64,000 nucleotides of DNA from Lachnospiraceae bacterium (GCA_900766815.1 CAAFWV010000069.1:1-64000); one strand, 5' to 3'; shown: positions 1-8,492, counted from the first letter of the stretch. The notes: a model not told the origin generated them from the sequence alone. Numbers and translations are program-made.

Positions 1-1
1 G

Positions 2-610
2 GTCACACTGTCTGACAATAAGATAAATGATAACCTTACTAAGGATGTAGCTGTTCTCTTTAACGGTAAATCGAATGATAACTTTACAGCTACACTGTCT
101 GAGGACCATAATGTAGGTACACTCTGTATTGATACCAACAATGACGGTGTGGTTGAGAGCAAGTACAGGGAACTCTTCGGCGATAATAATATGCCAAAGA
201 TTTCTTCCTTTGATGTTAAGCTTACGGATTCAACAGGTGTTGTTAATATTGATAAGCTTGGAAGCTCGTCTATTAATGTCAGTATGCAGATACCTGAGGG
301 GGTGAAGGGTGATACCTATCATGCCGTTATCATAGATTCTGATGGTCAGCTGGAAGAACTTAAAACCATAGTTAACGAGACCTATAATACATTAGACTTT
401 ACCATGAGTCATATGGGTAAGGTCGGAATATATGCGACGGGAGCAGATAACAGCTCATTAATCCTTAAGAGTGGCAAGACAGTCAGGAACTACAAGCTTG
501 ATGATTCGCCAAATACAGGTGATATGAGTCTTCCTGTCAGGGCAGTGATATCTCTTGGATTATTCGCCGCTGGACTGTTCTTGGTGATATACAAGAAGAG
601 GGTACTTTGA
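2..610 (+). CDS. C-terminal part of a sortase-anchored surface protein (5' truncated)
   Basis: The frame is open from the first bases of the window, so the start lies upstream; 202 codons are visible. The C-terminus is a sortase sorting signal: an SPNTG motif (bases 506-520), a hydrophobic segment of about 20 residues, and a final KKR-containing basic tail. The (S/N)PxTG form is known from clostridial sortase substrates. The protein would be secreted and covalently attached to the cell wall. The visible ectodomain is rich in Asp, Asn and Thr and has a DTNNDG stretch resembling a calcium-binding loop, which could stabilise a repeat domain. No catalytic domain is visible, so the role of the full protein (adhesin or surface enzyme) cannot be judged. 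It ends about 110 bp before a terminator hairpin. Confidence 0.8.
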   Translation, partial: VTLSDNKINDNLTKDVAVLFNGKSNDNFTATLSEDHNVGTLCIDTNNDGVVESKYRELFGDNNMPKISSFDVKLTDSTGVVNIDKLGSSSINVSMQIPEGVKGDTYHAVIIDSDGQLEELKTIVNETYNTLDFTMSHMGKVGIYATGADNSSLILKSGKTVRNYKLDDSPNTGDMSLPVRAVISLGLFAAGLFLVIYKKRVL

Positions 611-720
611 TTATAGTAAGCAGGCACAAAGGGGCTTATCAAATAACAACTAAAACAATAGTAATATAGTAAGATATTGTAGATACATATTAATAATATA
701 ATAAGTACGTAATCCATCTT

Positions 721-756
721 AAAGAGTCGGGAGTAACCCCGGCTCTTTATTTTTTG
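721..756 (+). terminator. Rho-independent terminator after the surface-protein gene
   Basis: Ten-base stem AAAGAGTCGG / CCGGCTCTTT (one G-T pair) with a short loop, followed by a T-rich tract (TTATTTTTT). It lies directly before the next promoter and separates the surface-protein transcript from the citrate synthase operon. Confidence 0.85.
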
Positions 757-785
757 TTGACATTAATAGTATGATTGTATACAAT
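757..785 (+). promoter_or_regulatory. SigA-type promoter of the citrate synthase-gntR-icd operon
   Basis: The -35 box TTGACA (757-762) is perfect. A 17-bp spacer leads to the -10 box TACAAT (780-785). Transcription would start near 792, giving a leader of about 75 nt before the GTG start at 868. The -10 box is the right half of a palindromic operator, so repressor binding would exclude RNA polymerase. Confidence 0.85.
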
Positions 786-790
786 TATAC
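769..790. promoter_or_regulatory. Palindromic operator, probable GntR-family site
   Basis: The core ATTGTATACAAT (774-785) is a perfect 12-bp palindrome. It extends with one mismatched pair to a 22-bp inverted repeat, with GTAT on the left mirrored by ATAC on the right. It resembles GntR-family operators; Bacillus gluconate GntR binds a site with a TTGTATACAA core. It overlaps the -10 box of the operon that encodes a GntR protein. The same 12-mer recurs in the histidine operon promoter at 55622-55633. Confidence 0.75.
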
Positions 791-867
791 ATAAACGCAA
801 TACAATAATTTATCTAGGCTATGCTTACGTTAGTCGCAAGCGATTTTGCCGGAAATGGAGAAGTAAA

Positions 868-2346
868 GTGAGTGACGAATTCAAGGGCTTTCAGAATAGA
901 CCCGTTACTCTTAACGAGAAGAATAATCTGTTAGAGATTGAAGAGCATATGTATATTCTGGATGACGTTGAGAAACCAAATGTCTTCAGAAATATGTTTC
1001 CTTATAGTGAAGTGCCGAAGATTCCGTTTAATGACAGAATTGTACCGCATTGTATGCCGAAGGATATATGGATTACCGATACAACCTTCAGAGACGGTCA
1101 GCAGTCAAGAGCACCGTATACAACCGAACAGATTGTCACAATATATGATTATCTTCACAGACTGGGTGGAGAGAATGGTATGATCAGGGCTTCGGAGTTC
1201 TTCCTGTACAGCAAGAAGGACAGAGATGCTGTTGTTAAGTGCATGGAGAGAGGGTATAAATTCCCCGAGGTTACCAGCTGGATTCGTGCGAGCAAGGAGG
1301 ACTTCAAGCTTGTCAAGGAGATAGGCATGAAGGAGACCGGTATTTTGGTATCATGCTCGGATTATCATATCTTCCTTAAGCTTAAAATGACCAGAAGACA
1401 GGCAATGGAGCATTATCTAAGTGTCGTCAGGGACTGCCTGGAAGAGGGTATCTCAGTCAGATGTCATCTTGAGGATATCACAAGAGCAGATATTTACGGA
1501 TATGTTGTTCCGTTCTGTCTGGAACTTATGAAGCTTATGGATGAATATAAGATTCCCATTAAGATACGTGCATGTGATACAATGGGATATGGAGTTAACT
1601 TCTCCGGTGCAGTTATTCCAAGATCGGTTCAGGGAATTATTTATGCGATCCATACACATGCAGGTGTTCCCAGTGAGCTTATAGAGTGGCATGGACATAA
1701 TGATTTCTATAAGGCGGTAGTAAATTCGACAACAGCATGGCTGTATGGCTGTTCGGCTATCAATACCTCACTCTTCGGTATCGGTGAGAGAACGGGTAAT
1801 ACACCATTGGAAGCAATGGTATTCGAGTATGCTCAGCTTAAGGGTGACCTAAACGGCATGGATACTACAGTTATTACAGAGCTTGCTGAGTATTATCAGA
1901 ATGTTATAGGATATGACATACCTCCGAGAACACCGTTTGTAGGCAAGAACTTCAATGTTACAAGAGCCGGAGTTCATGCGGACGGATTGCTTAAGAATGA
2001 GGAAATATATAATATCTTTGATACAGAGAAGTTCCTTAACAGACCTGTTCTCTGTGCGGTAAGCAACACCTCGGGCTTAGCAGGTATTGCACACTGGATC
2101 AATACCTATTATAAGCTTCCTGATGAGTATAAGGTTGATAAGAATTCAGAGCTTGTGCACAGAGTTAAAGAATGGGTAGATGAGGAATATGCTGCAGGAC
2201 GTGTAACGGTACTTACCGATGATGAGCTTGTGGCTGTAATAATTAAGAACTGTGAGAAGCTGGGCATCAGACTTGAAAAGGGGTACATGGGTAAAGCTGA
2301 CGGGATACCCAATAAAGTAGGACTGATTAAATGGGGGCAAAAATGA
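868..2346 (+). CDS. Re-citrate synthase-like / isopropylmalate synthase-family enzyme
   Basis: A 492-residue HMGL/DRE-TIM metallolyase-family enzyme that condenses an acyl-CoA with a 2-oxo acid. The metal- and base-site motif DTTFRDGQ is at residues 71-78, HGHND lies near residue 275, followed by a GERTGN motif. Such proteins are often labelled 2-isopropylmalate or homocitrate synthase. Because the operon contains isocitrate dehydrogenase and no leu genes, I infer the Re-face citrate synthase role known in anaerobic Clostridia (acetyl-CoA plus oxaloacetate to citrate). No LeuA-type regulatory domain is evident. GTG at 868 is chosen as start: GGAG lies 7 nt upstream and SDEFKGF is a plausible N-terminus. 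The longer frame from 775 begins inside the promoter. The stop overlaps the next ATG (ATGA). Specificity between citrate and other products is not proven by sequence. Confidence 0.78.
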   Translation: MSDEFKGFQNRPVTLNEKNNLLEIEEHMYILDDVEKPNVFRNMFPYSEVPKIPFNDRIVPHCMPKDIWITDTTFRDGQQSRAPYTTEQIVTIYDYLHRLGGENGMIRASEFFLYSKKDRDAVVKCMERGYKFPEVTSWIRASKEDFKLVKEIGMKETGILVSCSDYHIFLKLKMTRRQAMEHYLSVVRDCLEEGISVRCHLEDITRADIYGYVVPFCLELMKLMDEYKIPIKIRACDTMGYGVNFSGAVIPRSVQGIIYAIHTHAGVPSELIEWHGHNDFYKAVVNSTTAWLYGCSAINTSLFGIGERTGNTPLEAMVFEYAQLKGDLNGMDTTVITELAEYYQNVIGYDIPPRTPFVGKNFNVTRAGVHADGLLKNEEIYNIFDTEKFLNRPVLCAVSNTSGLAGIAHWINTYYKLPDEYKVDKNSELVHRVKEWVDEEYAAGRVTVLTDDELVAVIIKNCEKLGIRLEKGYMGKADGIPNKVGLIKWGQK

Positions 2347-3023
2347 ACATAAAGGATGAAGTAACAGATAAATACAGCTTAAGAGGGCGTGTATACAGTA
2401 AGATTAGGGCCGACATACTTGAAGGCAGATATAAGAACAATGATGAACTTAGAGAACTTGCCATAGGCGAGGAACTGGGTGTATCCAGAACTCCTGTCAG
2501 AGAGGCGTTCAGGCAGCTTGAACTTGAGGGACTGATTAGGATTGTGCCCAATAAGGGAGCCTATGTTACGGGAATCACAGCTAAAGATGTTAAGGATATC
2601 TACATGATTCGTTCCAAACTTGAGGGCCTGGCTGCAAGATGGGCTGTTGATAACATCACCAACGAGCAGATGGAAGAGATGGAAGAGAATATCTATCTGT
2701 CTGAGTTTCATGGTGCCAAGGGTCACAGTGACCAGATAGCAGAGCTTGATAACAGATTCCACGAGATACTCTATGAAGCATGTAACAGTAAGCTTTTAGA
2801 GAATCAGCTTAGGGAGTATCATGAATATGTTCAAAGGGTGAGAAGGAAGACCCTGTCCGAGAATCACAGGTCTCTTGCCAGCACCAATGAGCATCGTAAG
2901 ATTATGGAAGCCATCAAGTCGGGGGATAAGGACCTGGCTGAGGAAACAGCTACCAATCATATAAGGAATGCATATTCCAACATTGTAGCCAACGGACTGA
3001 AGGAATCATATCCGGAAGAATAA
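2343..3023 (+). CDS. GntR-family regulator, FadR/FCD type
   Basis: 226 residues. An N-terminal winged helix-turn-helix (about residues 12-70) contains the typical GntR recognition segment LGVSRTPVREAFRQLE. The C-terminal FCD all-helical ligand domain (about 80-215) retains the full metal-binding set expected for this group: Asp136, His140, His184 and His206. FCD proteins usually sense small carboxylates, so citrate, isocitrate or 2-oxoglutarate are reasonable but unproven effectors. It is translationally coupled to the upstream synthase by an ATGA overlap and precedes icd. A palindrome in the operon promoter suggests autoregulation, and an identical palindrome lies at the his promoter. ATG 2343 (GGGG upstream) is preferred over the in-frame ATG 2331. 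Confidence 0.88.
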   Translation: MNIKDEVTDKYSLRGRVYSKIRADILEGRYKNNDELRELAIGEELGVSRTPVREAFRQLELEGLIRIVPNKGAYVTGITAKDVKDIYMIRSKLEGLAARWAVDNITNEQMEEMEENIYLSEFHGAKGHSDQIAELDNRFHEILYEACNSKLLENQLREYHEYVQRVRRKTLSENHRSLASTNEHRKIMEAIKSGDKDLAEETATNHIRNAYSNIVANGLKESYPEE

Positions 3024-3041
3024 ATACCAAGGAGATAATTT

Positions 3042-4247
3042 ATGAGCAAAATTGCGATGACTACACCACTCGTTGAGATGGACGGAGACGAGATGACCAG
3101 AATACTCTGGCAGATGATTAAGGATGAGTTATTACTTCCCTTTATTGATCTTAAGACAGAGTACTATGATCTTGGTCTTGAGCACAGAAACGAAACCAAT
3201 GACCAGGTTACCGTAGACAGTGCCAACGCAACACTTAAATACGGAGTAGCTGTTAAGTGTGCAACCATTACACCCAACGCAGCACGTATGGATGAGTACA
3301 AGCTTAAGAAGATGTACAAGAGTCCTAACGGAACCATAAGAGCGATGCTTGACGGAACCGTATTCCGTACACCTATTATCGTTAAGGGGATCGAGCCCTG
3401 TGTTCGCAATTGGGAGAAACCTATCACACTTGCGCGTCACGCTTACGGTGATGTGTATAAGAATGTTGAGATAGCTGTACCGGGTGCAGGCAAGGCTGAG
3501 CTTGTATTTACAGGTGAGGACGGAACTAAGATAACAGAGACCATTCATGAGTTTGACGGTCCGGGTATTATCCAGGGTATGCACAATACAGTTAAGAGTA
3601 TTGAAAGCTTCGCAAGATGCTGCTTAAGCTATGCTGTTGATACTAAGCAGGATATCTGGTTTGCGACCAAGGATACCATTTCCAAGAAGTATGACCACAG
3701 ATTCAAAGATATCTTCACGGAGATATATGAGGAAGAGTATAAGGATAAGTTCGAGGAGCTTGGAATAGAGTATTTCTATACACTGATTGATGATGCTGTT
3801 GCAAGAGTTATGAAGAGCAAGGGAGGATTCATCTGGGCATGTAAGAATTATGACGGAGATGTTATGAGTGATATGGTTAGCTCTGCCTTCGGTTCTCTTG
3901 CCATGATGACATCAGTGCTGGTATCGCCCACAGGTGTATATGAGTATGAGGCTGCTCACGGAACCGTACAGCGTCATTACTACAAGCATCTGAAGGGTGA
4001 AGAGACCTCTACCAACTCAGTTGCAACCATTTTTGCATGGACAGGCGCATTAAGAAAGCGCGGTGAACTTGACGGATTAAAGGATTTGTGTGCTTTCGCC
4101 GACAGACTGGAGAGTGCGACCTTAAGAACCATTGAGTCAGGCAGGATGACCAAGGATTTAGCACTGATAACAAGCATTAAGGATGTCACAGTACTAAATT
4201 CCATGGATTTCATCAAAGCCATAAGAACTGAATTAGAGAAGGGATGA
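3042..4247 (+). CDS. icd: NADP-dependent isocitrate dehydrogenase
   Basis: 401 residues, matching the homodimeric eukaryote-like class of isocitrate dehydrogenases rather than the longer E. coli type. It oxidatively decarboxylates isocitrate to 2-oxoglutarate with NADP in the cytoplasm. Visible signatures are the substrate loop SPNGTIRAMLDGTVFR, the RHAYGDVY segment and a C-terminal AAHGTVQRHY nucleotide-binding stretch. AAGGAG lies about 8 nt before the ATG. With the upstream citrate synthase-like gene it makes an oxidative half-cycle toward glutamate; aconitase is not in this window. Its last 15 bases overlap the 3' end of the convergent ABC-F gene. Confidence 0.93.
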   Translation: MSKIAMTTPLVEMDGDEMTRILWQMIKDELLLPFIDLKTEYYDLGLEHRNETNDQVTVDSANATLKYGVAVKCATITPNAARMDEYKLKKMYKSPNGTIRAMLDGTVFRTPIIVKGIEPCVRNWEKPITLARHAYGDVYKNVEIAVPGAGKAELVFTGEDGTKITETIHEFDGPGIIQGMHNTVKSIESFARCCLSYAVDTKQDIWFATKDTISKKYDHRFKDIFTEIYEEEYKDKFEELGIEYFYTLIDDAVARVMKSKGGFIWACKNYDGDVMSDMVSSAFGSLAMMTSVLVSPTGVYEYEAAHGTVQRHYYKHLKGEETSTNSVATIFAWTGALRKRGELDGLKDLCAFADRLESATLRTIESGRMTKDLALITSIKDVTVLNSMDFIKAIRTELEKG

Positions 4248-6143
4248 TAATTCTTCCCACTTATCATAGAGAATCAGGAGTTCTTCATCGAGGGACTCCT
4301 TTTCTTTTTGTTTTTTGATAAGACCGGCGGTGTCGGTGCCGTTTGATGAGTCGTTAAGCCAGGCATCAATATCGCTTATGGCCTGTTCGGTTTGCGCTAT
4401 CTTATCCTCCAGCTTATTTAGGTCATTGTTTAATTTCTTGATACGGGCCGCCTCGGCCTTTTGGGCCTTATAATCAAGGGCTGCCGCTTCGTTCTTAATA
4501 TTATTGGAACTTATCTTAAGAGAACCGGAAGAAGTATTTTTTTCCTGTTTCTTCTCAAGATAATAATCATAATTTCCCAGATATTCCGTGAGTCCCTGAT
4601 AGTTTAGCTCCAGTATCCTGTCAGCGGTACGGTTGATGAAATATCTGTCGTGGCTGACATAGAGAAGAGTACCTGTGTAATTATTAAGAGCATTCTCCAG
4701 AATCTCCTTGGAGGTAATATCGAGGTGGTTCGTGGGCTCATCAAGAATCAGGAGATTGGCTTCGCTTAACATGAGCTTGGCAAGACTAACCCTGCCCTTC
4801 TCACCACCGGACAGATTGTGGATCGGCTTAAATACATCATCTCCCGTGAAAAGGAAGGCTGCAAGCATGTTCCTGATCTCTGTATTGGTAAGGGTGGGGA
4901 AGTCATCACTGATTTCTTCAAATATTGTTTTGTCATCATGAAGTACGTGATGCTCCTGGTCGTAATATCCGATGCAGACATTGGTTCCAAGTTTAATCTC
5001 ACCGCTATCGGCAGTTACTATATTGTTAATTATCTTAAGGATTGTCGTCTTACCGGTTCCGTTATCACCTATTATTGCCACATGATCACCTCGACGTAGA
5101 CTGAAGCTGATATCGGAAAACAGCCTATGGTCGTAGGCTTTGGTAAGGTCTGTAACATCTAAGACATTCTTGCCGCTCTCGATTCTTGGAGAGAGGACTA
5201 TCTGCATGCTGTTGTTATTTTCAGTGGGCTTATCGATAAGTTCAATCTTCTCAAGCATGTGGGCACGTGAGTCGGCACGCTTAATCGACTTTTCACGATT
5301 GAAGGAGCGCAGTTTCTCGATTACCTCCTGCTGATGCTTGATATCACGCTGCTGGTTAAGGTAAGCATTAAGCTGACTTACTCTTATTATTTCCTTCTTG
5401 GCAGCATAGTCTGAATAATTGCCGGTAAATGAGGTACATACACCGCAATCAAGCTCAACCACATGGTCAACGATTCTGTCAAGGAAATATCTGTCGTGGC
5501 TGACGATAAGAACAGCACCCTTGTAATTAAGAAGATAATTCTCAAGCCAGATTATAGAATTCATATCCAGGTGATTGGTTGGCTCATCCAAGATGATCAT
5601 ATCGGGTGTGCCGACCAGGAGTTTGGATAAGGCAACCCTTGTTTTCTGACCGCCTGACAGAGTGTTGACGGGTTTGCCAAATTCTTCCTCTGAGAAACCC
5701 AGACCCTTAAGTGTACCACTTATATCTGAAGCAATTCTGTACCCTCCGGCTCTGTCGAAGGCTTCCTCAAGCTTGTGGTAATCTTCCATAAGCGTCTCAA
5801 GCTCGCGTCCCTTAACATCGCCCATCTCTTTTTCCATATCTCGAAGAGTCTGCTCGTCGCTTATCAGGGCTTCCTTGACCTTAAGAACCTCTTCATAGAT
5901 GGTTGCATCTGAATCAATTATTGCATTCTGGGGCAGATAGCCAACGCTGACTCCCTTGTTAAGTGAGATGTTACCGCCATCCTTATCAAGCTCATTCATG
6001 ATAATCCTTATCAAGGTGGTTTTGCCGGATCCGTTGATTCCGACTAAGGCGGTTTTGTCATATTCATTCATATGAAAACTGACATCCTTAAGGATATGAT
6101 TATCATTAAAATATTTATTTATATTGCTTACCTGAAGTATCAT
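4233..6143 (-). CDS. ABC-F family ATPase, YdiF/Uup-like
   Basis: 636 residues with two ABC cassettes and no membrane segments, the ABC-F layout of ribosome-associated translation factors. Cassette 1 has Walker A GINGSGKT (about residues 35-42), signature LSGGQ and Walker B ILDEPTNHLD. Cassette 2 has GDNGTGKT, LSGGE and a second LILDEPTNHLD. A charged linker joins them and a C-terminal coiled coil of about 80 residues follows, as in YdiF and Uup. It probably acts on stalled or translating ribosomes; nothing visible shows it to be an antibiotic-resistance type. The start is set at the ATG at 6143, with TTAGGTG just upstream; a GTG three codons earlier is less likely. It is transcribed away from tyrA and converges on icd. 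Confidence 0.88.
   Translation of the reverse strand: MILQVSNINKYFNDNHILKDVSFHMNEYDKTALVGINGSGKTTLIRIIMNELDKDGGNISLNKGVSVGYLPQNAIIDSDATIYEEVLKVKEALISDEQTLRDMEKEMGDVKGRELETLMEDYHKLEEAFDRAGGYRIASDISGTLKGLGFSEEEFGKPVNTLSGGQKTRVALSKLLVGTPDMIILDEPTNHLDMNSIIWLENYLLNYKGAVLIVSHDRYFLDRIVDHVVELDCGVCTSFTGNYSDYAAKKEIIRVSQLNAYLNQQRDIKHQQEVIEKLRSFNREKSIKRADSRAHMLEKIELIDKPTENNNSMQIVLSPRIESGKNVLDVTDLTKAYDHRLFSDISFSLRRGDHVAIIGDNGTGKTTILKIINNIVTADSGEIKLGTNVCIGYYDQEHHVLHDDKTIFEEISDDFPTLTNTEIRNMLAAFLFTGDDVFKPIHNLSGGEKGRVSLAKLMLSEANLLILDEPTNHLDITSKEILENALNNYTGTLLYVSHDRYFINRTADRILELNYQGLTEYLGNYDYYLEKKQEKNTSSGSLKISSNNIKNEAAALDYKAQKAEAARIKKLNNDLNKLEDKIAQTEQAISDIDAWLNDSSNGTDTAGLIKKQKEKESLDEELLILYDKWEELSSLL
4276..4316 (+). 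terminator. Possible terminator for the icd operon, inside the convergent ABC-F gene
   Basis: The arms AGGAGT (4276-4281) and ACTCCT (4295-4300) enclose a 13-base loop and run into a strongly T-rich stretch to 4316. The stem is short and lies within codons of the opposite-strand gene, so the call is tentative. No better stop signal for icd is visible. Confidence 0.4.
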
Positions 6144-6184
6144 ATTTTGCACCTAATTAATGAGTCCAATGATGGGCTTAACTA

Positions 6185-6213
6185 TTGCTAGAATCAAGCA
6201 AAAGTGACATAAT
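6185..6213 (+). promoter_or_regulatory. Candidate SigA promoter for tyrA-rex operon
   Basis: TTGCTA (6185-6190), 17-bp spacer, CATAAT (6208-6213). It lies in the divergent gap between the ABC-F gene and tyrA and predicts a leader of about 60 nt. A TTAACAA half-site follows the -10 box at 6215-6221, but no matching second half is present. Confidence 0.5.
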
Positions 6214-6280
6214 ATTAACAAACGTCGGGCATATTATACAAGGTTTGGTCCGTTGTTTCAACTTAATTCAGAGGATGCAT

Positions 6281-7144
6281 ATGACGATTAACAGTGATAC
6301 CAAATTTTTGATAGTGGGCTTAGGTCTTATTGGCGGAAGTTATTGCCTGGGACTGCGTAAGCAGGGCTATAGGGTAAGCGCCATTGCCAGACGTAAGGAG
6401 ACCATAGATTATGCACTTACTCACGGCATTATTGATGAAGGAAGCATCAGTGCCGATGCAGGACTTATTGGTGAGGCAGATATTATTATTTCGGGACTGT
6501 ATCCGCATACCTTTTATGAATGGGTAAGTGAGAATCAAAAATTATTTAAGTCAGGCGCCCTGCTTACCGATGTGACCGGTGTTAAGGGCTGTATTGTATA
6601 TAAGCTTCAGGAGATTCTTCGTGAAGATGTAGAATTCATATCTGCTCATCCCATGGCGGGTAAGGAAACGGTGGGAGTTGAGAACGCCGATGAGAAGATA
6701 TTTGTCGGTGCCAACTATATTATTGTTCCAACAGAGAAGAACAGTGAAGAAGCTGTTAATGCAAGCAGGGAGTTGGCAACTATACTTAACTTCGGACATA
6801 TTTCCTGTTTATCGCCTAAGGAGCATGATGAGATAATAGGTTTTGTTTCACAGCTTACACATTGTATTGCAGTAAGCCTCATGAATGTATCTGACAATGA
6901 TAAGCTGGTGAACTACGTAGGAGATTCGTTCAGAGATCTTACAAGAATCGCCAAGATTAATGAGAATATGTGGACGGAGCTCTTCATCTCCAATAAGAAT
7001 GCACTTGTTAATAATATTGACAGGTTTATGAATGAGCTTAAGGACTTAAGGGACTGCATAGAGACTGAGGATGCAGACAGGATTAAGCAGAAGATGATCT
7101 GCTCTACCAAGCGCAGATCTTTATTTGATAAGAAACAGGAGTAG
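6281..7144 (+). CDS. tyrA: Prephenate dehydrogenase
   Basis: 287 residues. It converts prephenate to 4-hydroxyphenylpyruvate with NAD(P) in tyrosine synthesis. The N-terminal Rossmann fold shows GLGLIGGS close to the start, followed by the family active-site segment HPMAGKE and a helical C-terminal dimerisation domain. There is no ACT domain, so tyrosine feedback by that route is not expected. ATG 6281 is chosen because GAGG lies just upstream and the Rossmann strand then begins at residue 8; the longer frame adds an unrelated-looking leader. The rex gene follows within 4 nt. The pairing with a redox regulator is not functionally obvious. Confidence 0.88.
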   Translation: MTINSDTKFLIVGLGLIGGSYCLGLRKQGYRVSAIARRKETIDYALTHGIIDEGSISADAGLIGEADIIISGLYPHTFYEWVSENQKLFKSGALLTDVTGVKGCIVYKLQEILREDVEFISAHPMAGKETVGVENADEKIFVGANYIIVPTEKNSEEAVNASRELATILNFGHISCLSPKEHDEIIGFVSQLTHCIAVSLMNVSDNDKLVNYVGDSFRDLTRIAKINENMWTELFISNKNALVNNIDRFMNELKDLRDCIETEDADRIKQKMICSTKRRSLFDKKQE

Positions 7145-7148
7145 TATC

Positions 7149-7775
7149 GTGCAGGACAAGAGTATTTCGCAGGCTGTTATCGGCAGACTGCCAAGATATT
7201 ACAGGTATCTGGGTGACCTGAAGGATGAAGGAGTAGAGAGAATATCCAGTAAAGAACTGTCAATTCTTATGAAGGTGACAGCCAGCCAGATAAGACAGGA
7301 CTTCAATAACTTCGGAGGCTTCGGTCAGCAGGGGTATGGTTATAATGTAAGCTATCTCTATGAAGAGATAGGTAAGATACTGGGATTAAATGAGGATCAC
7401 CATCTTATAATAATTGGTGCCGGTAACCTGGGACGTGCTTTGACCAATTATAGCAATTTTGGTAACAGAGGCTTTATCTTCGAGGGCATTTTTGACAAAT
7501 CAAGCGAACTTATCGGCAAGAAGGTGGGGCTACTCACGGTGAAGCCCATGGAGGAGTTAGAGGCCTTCATTGAGGAGCACAGTATAGATATTGTCGTGAT
7601 TGCGATACCTAAGACCGGGGCCGTATCGGTTGCTGACAGAGTGGTCAAGTGCGGAATTAAGGCGATATGGAATTTCGCACACGTGGATCTTTTAGTACCG
7701 CCTGATGTTGTTGTTGAGAATGTTCATTTGAGTGACAGCCTTATGAAGCTGAGTTATATGTTGACTGTCAGATAG
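7149..7775 (+). CDS. rex: Redox-sensing transcriptional repressor Rex
   Basis: 208 residues, the usual Rex length. An N-terminal winged helix (about residues 1-80, with SKELSILMKVTASQIRQD) is followed by a Rossmann domain with GAGNLGRAL near residue 90. A C-terminal swapped helix completes the dimer. Rex senses the NADH/NAD ratio and represses fermentation and NADH-reoxidation genes when NAD is high. GTG 7149 is chosen as start because AGGAG ends 7 nt upstream; the longer TTG start would overlap tyrA. It is followed by a coiled-coil protein and the NAD(P)HX repair enzyme, placing two nicotinamide-related functions together. I found no full Rex operator in the window. Confidence 0.93.
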   Translation: MQDKSISQAVIGRLPRYYRYLGDLKDEGVERISSKELSILMKVTASQIRQDFNNFGGFGQQGYGYNVSYLYEEIGKILGLNEDHHLIIIGAGNLGRALTNYSNFGNRGFIFEGIFDKSSELIGKKVGLLTVKPMEELEAFIEEHSIDIVVIAIPKTGAVSVADRVVKCGIKAIWNFAHVDLLVPPDVVVENVHLSDSLMKLSYMLTVR

Positions 7776-7783
7776 GATAGGCT

Positions 7784-8467
7784 ATGAGCAGGGAAGATGA
7801 CAGATTAAGGATAGCTGTTGAGAAGCAGCGTATTCCGATTGTAACACTTGATAACAAATGGCATAAAATCTGGACCATGATTGAGAAGCCGGGCTCGGTC
7901 AAGAAGGATGAGAAGGTCTTAAACGATCTGCTCAGGCGACAGGGCAAGCTTGGATGCGAACTTAAGGATATCAAGAAGCTTAAGAAGAAGCTGATGGATG
8001 AAATCGTTAGCAGCATGGACGAGGCTGAGAACGAGGGTAAAGTTGAGGAAAATAAGCGCCTGATCGAAGAGTGTAATGACAAATCGGCCGGACTGGAGGA
8101 AGAACTTGATACTCTTCCGGAGAAGATAGATGAGCTTAACCGTAATATCATGTTTGAGACGGCTGAATGCTGTTATTACTGCCTTCACAGCAATGAGAAG
8201 GAGATAAATGAACTTGCTGAGTGGATAGGCAATATCAGGGTAGAACTTAAGAAGAATGTGGTCAGAAAGCAGGAGATGGAGATTCAGAACGGTATCATAT
8301 ACGGATATATGAATGATATCTTCGGCGCAAGTGTAGCGGACCTTATGGAACTTAAATTTAATCCTATGGACAGGCTCAATCAGCTCAAAGCAATAAGAGA
8401 TGAGCAGCGTAACAAGGAGAAGGATAAAGAGAAAGAGGCAGAGAAGGAAAAAGGGGTAGGAGAGTAA
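7784..8467 (+). CDS. Coiled-coil protein of unknown function
   Basis: 227 residues, very rich in Glu and Lys, soluble, without signal peptide or membrane segment. Residues about 45-130 have a strong coiled-coil character with heptad-like Leu/Ile spacing. A CCYYC cluster sits just after it in a second helical region, and the C-terminus is a run of alternating Lys and Glu. I recognise no catalytic motif. It lies 8 nt after rex and 25 nt before the NAD(P)HX repair gene, so co-transcription is likely. A scaffold or RNA/protein-binding role is possible but not shown. The adjacent cysteines could bind metal or form disulfides. Confidence 0.75.
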   Translation: MSREDDRLRIAVEKQRIPIVTLDNKWHKIWTMIEKPGSVKKDEKVLNDLLRRQGKLGCELKDIKKLKKKLMDEIVSSMDEAENEGKVEENKRLIEECNDKSAGLEEELDTLPEKIDELNRNIMFETAECCYYCLHSNEKEINELAEWIGNIRVELKKNVVRKQEMEIQNGIIYGYMNDIFGASVADLMELKFNPMDRLNQLKAIRDEQRNKEKDKEKEAEKEKGVGE

Positions 8468-8492
8468 TTCCTTCAAAATGATTGGTGAATGA

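Noticed and set aside
868..2346. Annotation as 2-isopropylmalate synthase (leuA)
   Set aside because: No leucine genes are nearby, no C-terminal LeuA regulatory domain is evident, and the operon holds isocitrate dehydrogenase; Re-citrate synthase fits better, though substrate is unproven.
4233..6143. ABC-F as an antibiotic-resistance protein
   Set aside because: No resistance-type features or mobile context; the C-terminal coiled coil and length fit the housekeeping YdiF/Uup type.
6204..6221. Possible Rex operator at the tyrA-rex promoter
   Set aside because: Only one half (TTAACAA) matches; the other half has about three of seven expected bases, so it is not called as a site.
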